A stretch of 59,796 nt of DNA from Mansonella perstans (lineage: Eukaryota > Nematoda > Chromadorea > Rhabditida > Onchocercidae). The stretch lies in assembly GCA_037074765.1 (NCBI GenBank), contig JBAMDO010000271.1:1-59796 (forward strand), read 5' to 3'. This document shows, one piece after another, positions 49,779 to 59,796 of the stretch (position 1 is the first letter of the stretch; each line of letters begins with the position of its first letter). A program made the position numbers and the translations under genes. The notes under the pieces are model-generated. The model searched no databases, was not told the origin of the DNA, and saw only the letters and a list, made by a program, of their open reading frames with translations.

Positions 49779-50643
49779 TTAGAAGTGCTTATCCTTATAT
49801 AAAAGAAAAGCAATCATTGGCTTAGAAATGGAATTTTCTATCGGTCGATATTGTATAAGTAAAAAATCTAGCAATAATATGCAAAATGATATTAAAAGAA
49901 CTGAAATGAAATTTGAGATATTAGCTTCAGATTCTGTTATTTTCATCTTCTTTTTAATTTTGTGAAAAATAAAATTCAGTAATGGCAGAAATACTATCAG
50001 TATAATTGGTACTTGGAAAGAAATAGTACTCACATACCACATAGGAAATGAAAATCGTTCGATAGTCATTCTGCAAGTATCAGCTTGAATCTGCGGTTAC
50101 AGTGATTTTTAGCACAATTCCAAATGAACATGAAGGTATTATTCAATAGAAATATACTTGTTCAATCATTTAGTTTAGCTAAATTGCGCTTGCAAGAAAT
50201 GTGAATCGGATCGATCGAAACCATTTTGTCTTTCATACTACGATTTTGATTACTTCTCATCACTGAAAATAAGTTTTTGAGATTGAAATAAATAGAACAG
50301 TAATATTATACGGAGTTGCATATTCATTTTTTGAAATGTAAAACTTTCCCTATGAAAAATCAAAATGACCGAATAGTCATGTATTAATTTACACAATTAG
50401 CACTGGGAATTTAATGGATGTAGAGATTTTCGGATCTAAAAAAAGTGAAATCTTTAATTTTGGATACTGAGCAGCTACATCATTATTTTTGATACTTGAA
50501 ACAGTGTTACTTCGACAAAGCACAGCGAAATTTGCAAAGTATTTAGAAAATGGTGCTTCATCTAGCTTGGTGATATCAAATGAACCATAAAAGATACTTG
50601 AAGGATAGGATGTATATGTATGTGCAACATTTTCAAACAAGTG
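49779..50643 (-). CDS. two exons of an unrecognised membrane protein
   Basis: Minus-strand exon 50643-50404 (80 codons, after an AATAG acceptor) and exon 50090-49779 (104 codons including stop) join in phase 0. The first encodes a soluble segment with HTYTSYPSSIFYGSFDITK and LDEAPFSKYFANFAVLCRS; the second gives IQADTCRMTIERFSFPMWYV, two likely membrane helices (ISFQVPIILIVFLPLLNFIF and FISVLLISFCILLLDFLL) and a short tail ending KDKHF. The layout suggests a lumenal or extracellular domain followed by two transmembrane segments. The start is not found: an ATG at about 50762, MIHFAGLFPT then a GT, would be in phase but is speculative. Length without stops, splice-phase agreement and composition support a real gene; the family is unknown. 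Confidence 0.5.
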
Positions 50644-53600
50644 CTATTAATAAGCGATGAACTAATCGTTTTTGTCTATAACTTTAAAAAAAAAAAAAAA
50701 AACTTTCAAAAAATTACTGTAATTATCAAACAGTGGGAAACAATCCCGCAAAATGAATCATGCAGTGGTTACAGTTTTGTTTGACTTGCAGAAAAGTGAC
50801 AAGTATATGAGGAAACTGCTGAAATTCGATGATGAGCTTCATTATCTTACAGATAATTTTAAAGCGATCAAACTATGATAAAGAAAAAAACACTTTTTTG
50901 ATTTAAGTTGACAAAGAGAAGATGCAAAGTTAGAGAAAAATTAAAATTGAGGTCCGCATTTTTCGATGGTGCTTTAACAGATACCCTTGCAACATTTTTT
51001 TTTCAGTTTTGAAAACAATTACCGAATATTACAGTTAGGAATTAATACTTCTCTTGTTCAAAAAAAAAACACTATATAGTCAGACAGTGCAAAAGGTCTA
51101 AAAATTAACAAAATGAAAAGGCAATGTTAGGTTAAACATATTCCGACTGGACTGTATCACAAATACTTCATCAAAAAGCTTGCTCAATGCTCGGAAAAGC
51201 AAAAATCATAGAAATTAGAGCTAAGAATTAACAAAATGATAGCAAGTGGGAAAGAAAAATTGATTAAAATAGCTTTCTTATCAGCTGATCAGAAATTACA
51301 GGCAATTGGAAGATAACAGGAATGTAAGAAACGCGAGACGAAGACAGAAAGCAATTGATAGTAATAGTATGAAAACAAAACATCGAAAGCTAAGAAAACG
51401 AATTAGGATTTGATGTAAATTACATTATTTTGTTAAATGAAAAAAAAAAAAAAATCAAGAACTATGTTACTTCACAGAAAAAGTAATGAAGAAGTCATTG
51501 GGTATGAGCAGTATTTGCGATCATTCCATGTCAAACGATACAATAAACTTTGTTAAGAGCATTGATGTTATAAAAATGAAGGCTTACAAGAATTATAATT
51601 AACCATTTTACATTATAGGATTGAAAACAATTGATAGAAATGAATTCAATTTCGTTGGAAAAGAAATCGATGAAAAATATAACTTTTGTCATGTCTCGTT
51701 TAGCTAGCAAACGTAATGCCACTAAAGGTAAAATTCATTAATTATTTAACCTGACATCTTTGCATATTATACATTATGCATAAGGACAAAAACCCATTAA
51801 GTTTTGGAAAATTGACAACCTGAATGACGGCAGTCAAAAGCAGATATAAGCAGACAAAAAAGGTTTCATGAGCTTTTTTTAACCCAACATCCTCGCTTCC
51901 TCTTCAGCCCCAAATTTATCAATTCAAATAATCGCTAACTGATTCTGTTGTCTTCTGCAGTACTTATTCATGTTAATCTGAATTAGGGAACTCAGCAAAC
52001 ATTCTAAGCATCATTTTCCACCCAATGTGAAATACTCTTTAATAGTGACATCATTGTGAGTACTCTGAAATGTGTTATAAAAGTGACAATATGATCCATA
52101 TTACTGTAGTTTCCGTTCAAATCACCTAATTGTAAATGCTTGGCGAATTGAATGTACTTCATCATTTACTATAGTCGATATATTTTAATAGATTCACTTT
52201 TTTCCTCGGGCTGTAATTTATTTTTTCTGGAGAGCAAAAATGACGAGCATTTTCTCTTATCTTTTATTTTAAATCTATTGCTATATCATTAACATTTGGT
52301 TTGCTGAATTCCTCAAAATCATTTTATTTGTTCATCTATTTAGTGTGCTAGCAATTAAAACCGAACAGCACAACTTTTTCCTTCCGAGAATTTTCTATCC
52401 CAATTCAAATTTTCTATAATTATTTTGTTATTCAAATAAATGATTAAATATTTCAGGTATAAATTAATTCCAAAAATTTTTTTGCGAAAATTTGAGAAAG
52501 TTAACTATAGCAATAAATCGCTCTGAGAGGCACAGTAGATCGAAACTTATTGGATAAGTTTATTACATCCTCATCTAATTCATATTTTATGTTGACACAA
52601 TTTCTTCCATCGCTTAGAAACTGATTAACATATCCGCACAGCTGCCAATGGTGGTGCAAATCAGTTTATGATTCGTATACTAAGTGTGTATATGACTTTG
52701 TTGTTGTTGGCGCTGTTTTCAACTCGATTATTCAGTTTTGGCCAAACTATTTCAGTTACAACCACGGTCATTATCATATCACCTAATGGTATTTTATATC
52801 TGTTCTACAGCCACATTCCTATTATTTTGCTTAATTACATTTGCCATTCCCGTCGCTTTGCACATAGCATCACTTTCATTTCTCAATGTTTCGGCGTTGT
52901 AACAAATTGAAATATGGCAGAAATGCTTCAGAATTTATTAATGTGGTTTTTATTAACTCAAATTGGAAATCATTTTGAATATTTTTTTGTAAGTTCGATT
53001 TCAAAAATGGTGAATTTTAAAAAATTAAAAAAAAATTCCACACATCAATTTATGCTGCTTAAACGCAACTTGAATAGACGAAGTACTTGGCAGGATATTG
53101 GTAACCAAAGAGGAACAGAAAAGCTAGGATAGATTATGAGCTAATGAAACGACACCGAAGGGAAAGCAGGTGAAGAGAATTCATACAAAGGTTTTTGAAA
53201 CTTCTAGATACAGTATTATTAATTCGATTTCACAATTCATTTGAAAAGCTGTCTTGGAATCGATGATTGATCGCCTATTCTTGCGCCAAATCACTTATTT
53301 TCAGTAGCTACTCACTAGAAATCCATCGAAATAGAAAATAAACGAGAAATTCAGTGAGTAGTTCAAATATCATATCCTTTTTTCTTATCCGAAGCATTCC
53401 TTATATCAATTTATCTTCACATAACACTTTCTTGCATCTCACCCACATCATTATACATTATTTCCTTTTCCCATTATTTCAAACAGATCCACTGTCAGTC
53501 TTCAAACAACCATTTATGCAGCCAGCTTCCATATTTTATCACTTTTTGTCTCTCTAAATAGTCTTTGCTATCTTTCAGTGGATATTTGTCGTTTAATTTC

Positions 53601-56031
53601 ACCTCCATTTACAATTCTCGACCTTTAGATAAAAGTTTCAAGCATTTTTTTTTTTCGAAACGGAATAGTACATAAATCAGTGGAAATTCTTTAAATAAAT
53701 GAAATCTCTTTTAAATGAATTTTAAGTGAAGATCGTACTTTTTTTCTAAAAAATGATTAGTTTTTCTTTCCAATTCGCATCTAAATATGCAAGGAGGCAG
53801 AAGTTTGATTCTTCATCAAGACTACTTAAATTTATATTTCAGTCATTACTCGTACATAACGAACTATTAGCACATTGATCATTTCTCCTCGCATTTCCGC
53901 CGGAATTGCCTAAAAGTTTTTACATCTGTTAATAAAAAGAACATCACATCCAAAATTAAATTGTTATTAGAACTATTTTGGTTCGATTTTTTTTTTTTTT
54001 TTTTTTTTTTTGCAGTTTAAAAGCAATATGTAAAAGTTGACAACTGAACACTTTATTTTTTTTCAGAAAAAAATTAGCAGGTGACGCATGCTGGATTTTC
54101 GAAAACGCATGAATATTTCAAGAAACTCCTGTTTAACCACTCTGTTATACTATTTCATATTCAGTTCAATTTTACTTGCCATTTTAAATTTCTGCAGTAA
54201 CATCTCGCCTTCCTTGGGAGGATTTTTTCCCTAACGAAAAGTTTGTTTTGACTATTCCTGTACGGTATCTTTCCAACCTGTCCGAATCGATTCGGAATAT
54301 ATTTTTTATGCTTCCATATGAAATAATTCCATTAAAGAAAGCAGAACTTAGTCATTTGAAAATTGCGAGTTTGCTAGGTAGTGCAGTCTGCGATTAGCCG
54401 TCGCCTAGAGCATTCTTATGCATTTTTGTATTCTAATGTTCATATTATATATATATATGCCAACAGGTATATATATGTATGTATCTATTTGCATTGACCT
54501 TGATTTCAATTCCGAATGCGATTTGAAATACTACGCGCAACCATTGTCCCTTGCAACATCTTTTACCTGCACATCTTTTATCTGCAAGTTTCCTTCCTCA
54601 GTTTGCTAAAATATTTATGATTTCAACCGTAATCAGTGGCGTAATCATTTTCAATCTCAACGACAGATTTGATCACGATAATTTTTTTTGGCGATACAGT
54701 TGCATCTGAAAAAGTTTTTCTGAAGATAATGCTAATTTCAAATCGCCCATATTTGTTCAATCATTTCGTGAGACGGCGATTAACTTCAGTTAAATCCTAT
54801 TTCCTGTAGTAACATGCTGCTATTGTCAAAATATTACGTAGTACAAGATTCCTTTATTATCAAACCTTTGCCTATTGTTTGGTTCATTGCTTAGTAAAAA
54901 TTTATGCTGGGATTTAAAGCTGCGAATAAGTCTGTTTTTTTTAAAGATTTCGGTTTTTTTACTGAAAACTTCATAACTTTTTAAGATTACCCTCTTATGC
55001 TTAAGCTTTGCTCGATTTTATGATTTCATTAATTTTTGAGTTTTGAAGAGTTATACAGCTGTGTAAATATTTTGAAATGAGGAATCTCTTTAACAACCTG
55101 TTACTTCGTTCATTCGTATTCCTTCTGTTTAAGTGATGTGATTATAAAATCGTTGTTCTGGATAACTTTTTTTCTCACGAAATTCAGTTGAAAATACTTG
55201 CAGCATAGCGAAGTATGATATATAGCAAACAGATGTGTAGAATAGTTTTGATCAGGTTCAAAGGAAGCGAGTTTTTAATAAGTCGATTTGATTGAAGAGC
55301 AAACCTTAAGAGAAAAGTTGGATGAATCGTTGTCATCATTACTTTATGCATGAGAAAGTTTGCAGTTATAGTGATGATTATAAATAAAAGCAATTACTTA
55401 GCTAGATAAGCGTAATAAGCATGGTTTGTTTTCTTGAAAGCATTGTACAATGGAAGATAAATGTAATTTGGTAGATTTGGTTCAATTATTCACCACATAA
55501 CTGTATATTTATTACCAAAGCAGCTGTTCAGGACAGTGAATGGCATGTTTGTCATTCTTTGTTGGAATTGTGTTGAAATCTTTTTTTATGATTTTTACAA
55601 TTCACATTCGATATTCTTTGATAAGTAATTTCCTCTTTACTTTTGCAAAAATTGCGTGGTAAAGCAATAGAATTTTTTTTTTTTTTCACAATCAAAAATC
55701 TCAATTTAATCGTTTGAGTAAATTTATTTTCGGACAAGTGATATCCTAACTGATATCAAAATTTGAGCCTTAACTTCACTGGGCAATGTTATTTATTGTA
55801 AATAATTAAATTTTATATAATATAATTAAACAATCAGATTTTGAATTTGACTTTTCACAATTAGGAATGTTTGGATGCTGTTTTTATTTTTGCTCCGTAC
55901 AAATTGGAATACAGCCGAAAATAATGGTAGTTTCATTTTTTTAAAGGAAAAAAGCAACCGAAACTTTGATCCTACATTTGACCACCGATGAATATGTGCT
56001 CCAGCAAAAGAAGCAACACTGCGAATAAAAT

Positions 56032-56035
<4 letters not shown>
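50644..56035. other. long AT-rich region, no gene recognised
   Basis: Homopolymer runs (50684-50702, 51436-51450, 53990-54011), an AT/ATGT microsatellite at about 54440-54490, and only weak frames. The plus frame 52668-52910 (80 codons) begins with a signal-anchor-like stretch (MIRILSVYMTLLLLALFSTR) and is hydrophobic throughout; it could be a small membrane protein but nothing else supports it. The plus frame 52914-53132 is similarly unsupported. Confidence 0.45.

Positions 56036-56068
<33 letters not shown>
56036..56068. repeat. (GA)n microsatellite
   Basis: About 16 GA dinucleotides in near-perfect array starting at 56036, then degrading into GGGAGAGGAAGGG. It creates a spurious Ser-Leu-Ser-Leu repeat in the minus frame 55972-56193. 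Confidence 0.95.
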
Positions 56069-56073
<5 letters not shown>

Positions 56074-56093
56074 GAAGGGACAGAAAGAGAGAT

Positions 56094-58165
56094 TATTTTG
56101 TCGGTAGGCTATATTTACTTTATTTTTGAATAATGTTTCAGAGTGCCGGTAACTAGTTAAATAGTTGTGTAAAATCGTTACTACAACAATCAAATTGTTG
56201 AAAATTCGATGTGTTTCTCATGATGACGTGGTAATTTGTCGACATTGATATTACTCTGTATGCGAGTTTACAGAAGTGTGAGATTTATTCAAAGTGAAAC
56301 ACTTCATATAATGAAAGAGTTTCCATATGTTTTCCTTTAATTCTAAATCCAACATAAAATTAAAATAGAAAGATGTTGTTAGATAAATCAATAACGGAGC
56401 ATACAAAATTCACCTAAATATCTTCGAAAGCAAATAATAAATCTATAAGTCATATTTAAATGATAATTTCAATTTTCCAATATGTATCATCACAATTCCT
56501 AATGTTTTGCTTTTTGGATTAGAAGGATAAATTGCTTCAACGAAGCAAAAAAGTATCATCAACATGATCTGCTTGGAGAAATTCGTAAGCAGATTAGTAC
56601 TCCGTTAACTATGGATATAGCTTACCTGACTAATACTATTCCTTGGACACTTAATTTAAAATATATGATAAGCACAATATTTAGCTGTTCTAGACCGCTT
56701 TTAAAATGTGAACTTTTGAAATCATTTCGGTTAATTTTAGAATCCTACAATTTTCCCATGCAGCCAAATCAAATTGTGAACAGGGACGGCATCTAAAAAG
56801 GATTATTACTAGAAATATAAGATTCGAGGAGGAAAGTGATATCCTGTGGGAAAGAATTTGTTAGTTTCGTTTGAAGTGATTGTTTCAAAAGTTACAGACT
56901 TTCTCCGATCCGACAGATGAACTTCCAAAATCTAAGCAAACTTTTGTAGAACATTAGCTTAAAGCTAACTTTATTCCCATATGACAACAAAAACACAAAA
57001 AACCGGAAGCAATTATCGAATTGTGCAACAATGATAAATGCAATGGAACAGTCGTAGTCGTGGGATTTTTGGCGATACAGTACACATAGCATAGCGCTTA
57101 TTGATGAAAAGTTTCCGTCTAAAAAAATTAAAGTTTCTGGACGAGTGGAAGCAGGAGCGAGCTGTGTTACTCTTTGACCTCTCTGACCTTAACAATTATA
57201 ACAGTGAATGGATTTAATTAAGAACGTAGTTAATTCATTAAATCAATTCCTTCTGCTGCTAGGGTTGAGGTTATATCATATACAGGGACAATTTTAATGT
57301 TCGCAAAACACATAGTTCAACAGTTTTCCAGGAATTATTCATTCTTATTTCAGTGTGAATTATCTTCATCATGTATTTTCATTATTTTAAGATTATTTTA
57401 AGATTTTTCATACGTCTATTACTTGTAATTATTGTTGGCGCCGAAAAATAACATCGTCATTTTTGGCATTTAAAAATTTAATCATTTAATATGCTGAAAA
57501 GTTTATTCAATTATTCCATCTTTCATCGTTGTCATTTTAAAAATTTTAATCATTTAATCATTGCTAACAATCAATTTATTCATTTATTTCATTTTTTCAT
57601 CTTTTTATTTACGTGCTTGAAATAATAATAATAATTATGCTAATATGATAATGATAAGAATATTTCACTCTTTTAACCATTATTCCCTGTAGTGAGAAAA
57701 AAAAAGTTTTAACATAAACTTTTTTAGGCTACTTTTCTAGTCCCTTTTCAGTTTTATTAGGCACTAATAGAATAGCACTTATCTTGGATCAAATTAGTTT
57801 AGCAACCATAGCTAAAGTTCTCAACAAATTTCACTAAATTGCAATATAAAGTTAGAAAAATGATGATGATGGAAATATTTATTCCATTTCCTATTCTAAT
57901 TTAACATTTTTTCCCAAACTTAAAACATCAATCCTTAAAGTAATACAACAATTCAATCTGCTCAAAATTTAACTCCTGAATTAATGAGCTAAAAAGCTCC
58001 GATACGATGACGATTCACAGCAACGGCAGATCTATTACTACTCCTTGTGGGCTGCTTGACTAAACACATCCGCCGTTGGCCGCCGGTCCACTCATCAACT
58101 AACTGCCTCATTATTCACTGTTTGGATGTGTGTAGCCATTATTGATTCATTAGTAAGGTCTGTCT
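56094..58165. other. AT-rich region, no gene recognised
   Basis: No supported coding region. It includes ATTTAATCATTT-type low-complexity DNA at about 57460-57600 and a short GC-rich patch at about 58010-58110 with a plus-strand open stretch (LRYDDDSQQRQIYYYSLWAA, then stop) that could be an exon but has only a weak AAAAAG acceptor. Confidence 0.45.
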
Positions 58166-58172
58166 GTGCAGG

Positions 58173-58198
58173 GTATATATATATATATGTGTGTATAT

Positions 58199-58230
<32 letters not shown>

Positions 58231-58232
58231 AT
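58173..58232. repeat. compound (TA)n/(TG)n microsatellite
   Basis: TATATATATATA followed by TGTGTATATGTGTCTG and then about 13 TG repeats ending in TATACAT. A typical polymorphic dinucleotide array in non-coding DNA. Confidence 0.95.
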
Positions 58233-58318
58233 ACATCCGTATATTGTACTGATATGACTGTTGTCTGTTTAGTAGTAGCATTGGTAGGGTAAATCTTTGC
58301 ATCGTTATTGTTCCTTAG

Positions 58319-58342
58319 GCCGGCCGCTCATTTGGCGATAGG
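58319..58342 (+). other. candidate 24-nt microexon
   Basis: A 24-nt segment, very GC-rich for this region (begins GCCGGCCGCTC), is bounded by a good acceptor (TTATTGTTCCTTAG) and a strong donor (GTATGT). It translates without stop to AGRSFGDR in one frame and preserves phase. This is the size of neuronal-type microexons. No parent gene was recognised on either side within the window, so this is a splice-signal-based suggestion only. Confidence 0.25.
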
Positions 58343-59796
58343 GTATGTATTGGAGAAATAAAAATTGGTGGCGTTGTATCACAAGGGGACATCATTGATC
58401 GAACCATCCTTGAACTGATTCCACATCAAATTGTAGTTTCCCCCCTAAAATACATCGCAACTCTTCTTAGTTCTACTATTTTTTTCATTCGTTAACATTC
58501 AGGATTCACGTAAACATGCAGCTAAAAGTTTGTATTTAAATATCACTTTAAATAGGCTTCTACTTTTTTTTATCATCAAATAAAAGTTAACATTAAATAA
58601 TATGATAAATGAAAAAAAAAAAAAAAAAAAAAAAAAATTGTAACATTCCAATCATTCGTTCTAATCATAACTTTTTCGCTGCAAAAAAAAAAAAAAGTGA
58701 AAGGAATATATAGGTTTACAACTATTTTTTTTTAATGTAAATTCCGATAATGAATTTCCCTCGGGTTTTTAGTTTTTGGTGCTAAAATAGTTGAATAAAT
58801 AAAATATTGGAGAAATTGACGAATAAAATTACCATTTCATTTTCATACTTTTCTTTGTCGGCAAAATTACTTATTTTTCTCGAATTATCCAATCATTAAG
58901 TAATGAAAAATTGGCAATAGTTTTTATTAAACGATACATTCTTTAGTAACACACTCATTTTTGTTAAAACATTCCTTCCTTTACTACTTAATTATATTAC
59001 TAAATTTGAATTTTTCCATCTATTGTTAACTTACAAAAAATACATTTGGTAATAGCTACGGAAATTTCTGTAATATCAAATGTTCTGGTTTTGTTGCCAT
59101 CAAATTTACAATAATTAAAGTACTTCACTGTATGATGATGGATGAAGCTGGAATTAGATGGGCAACTTCTCTTTCGCTTCATCAGACTTTATCGTTAAGT
59201 GTTGAATCTATCTGACTGTTTCCTTCCATCACCACAATCATCACTCTTCCATTATTTTTCAGTTGTGATTTCTAAAAAATTATTCGATCGGTGTGAGTAA
59301 TGTACCCTTTTTGCTATTCTATTTGTGAACCACCTGTGCAGCTGATACTTTTGCATGGGTACATCAAAATGACAGAATCAATGGCAATCGTCGCCAAACT
59401 GTGTCAAATTACATTAGTCATAACTTGAATAGTTTTTCCTTCAATGTTCTCTAGTGACTATACCTGTATGCCTATACCTGTATTTTGTTGTTGTTGTTTC
59501 TTGTGGCTCAAACTGTGCATTTTTGAAGACGCTGCGAAGTGATTGTGATAGAAGTAAAAGGCCTACACAGCCGGTAGTTATTCATCACTGTAAAATGAAC
59601 CCAAAGATGGATGGTTGAAAAATGGCCTCGCCTATTGCTTTGCTAGAAGGCAAAAAGAATTCATCGCTGTGAGCAGATGTTGAAGTAATCTTGCTGGCGC
59701 TTTTAGCGCACCAAATATCACATGGCACAGAATTTTTTTTATGCCTTTAAATTATGTATGTGTGTGCGCGGATATATGCATGAAAGTATACATGTA
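58343..59796. other. right end of window, no gene recognised
   Basis: AT-rich, with a 24-nt A-tract at 58613-58636 and a shorter one at about 58683-58697. A plus-strand stretch at about 59495-59620 is open and somewhat protein-like (KTLRSDCDRSKRPTQPVVIH, ending before a TGA) but without splice support. The last 40 bases are a degenerate ATGT/GTGC microsatellite-like sequence cut by the window edge. Confidence 0.45.

Noticed and set aside
55972..56193. Minus-strand frame with Ser-Leu repeats
   Set aside because: Caused by the (GA)n microsatellite at 56036-56068.
1..59796. tRNA, rRNA, spliced-leader RNA genes
   Set aside because: I looked for typical TPsiC-loop words and for the nematode SL1 sequence and saw no convincing match; small RNAs could still be missed by eye.
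1..59796. CRISPR arrays, bacterial operons or endosymbiont-derived inserts
   Set aside because: No spaced direct-repeat arrays, no long intron-free bacterial-type coding runs; all recognised genes have spliceosomal introns.

Overview
The window is an AT-rich (roughly 30% GC by eye), intron-rich animal chromosome segment, most probably from a parasitic nematode of the filarial/spirurid type. Evidence: a nematode-type transthyretin-like secreted protein, small GC-richer exons with strong TTTCAG-type acceptors in a very AT-rich background, a PAPS synthetase and a Prickle that read like their nematode and animal orthologues, and a decayed BEL/Pao retrotransposon gag of the kind common in filarial genomes. 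No prokaryotic operons, CRISPR arrays or phage genes are visible. The species cannot be fixed from this window. Genes were rebuilt exon by exon by matching reading phase across splice sites, because single ORFs misrepresent them.

Layout. 1-10.3 kb: no recognisable gene. 10.375-12.772 kb (+): three-exon transthyretin-like (TTL) secreted protein. 12.8-15.9 kb: intergenic, probably holding the unseen first exon of the next gene. 15.914-19.110 kb (+): bifunctional PAPS synthetase (APS kinase plus ATP sulfurylase), 12 exons recovered. 19.9-24.3 kb and 28.4-30.2 kb: coding-like fragments that I cannot join or name. 33.032-37.928 kb (+): Prickle, with PET domain, three LIM domains and a C-terminal CAAX box, in 10 exons. 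38.27-40.21 kb (-): a broken coiled-coil reading frame and a broken BEL/Pao gag. 40.536-42.886 kb (+): BTB-domain protein with a Cys-rich tail. 44.610-47.546 kb (-): ZIP metal transporter of the ZIP8/ZIP14 type, convergent with the BTB gene; its last codons, stop and 3' flank lie in a roughly 57-bp tandem repeat. 49.779-50.643 kb (-): two exons of an unrecognised membrane protein. 50.7-59.8 kb: mostly non-coding AT-rich DNA with microsatellites, plus a possible 24-nt microexon at 58.32 kb.

The genes are independent housekeeping, developmental and transport loci (sulfate activation, planar cell polarity, metal uptake, a secreted nematode protein), not a pathway or cluster. I found no convincing new biological system. 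The items most worth a second look are the coding-like segments at 22-24 and 28-30 kb, the tandem repeat over the ZIP stop codon, the GC-AG Prickle intron containing a G-quadruplex motif, the alternative acceptors in the PAPS synthetase and Prickle genes, and the candidate microexon.
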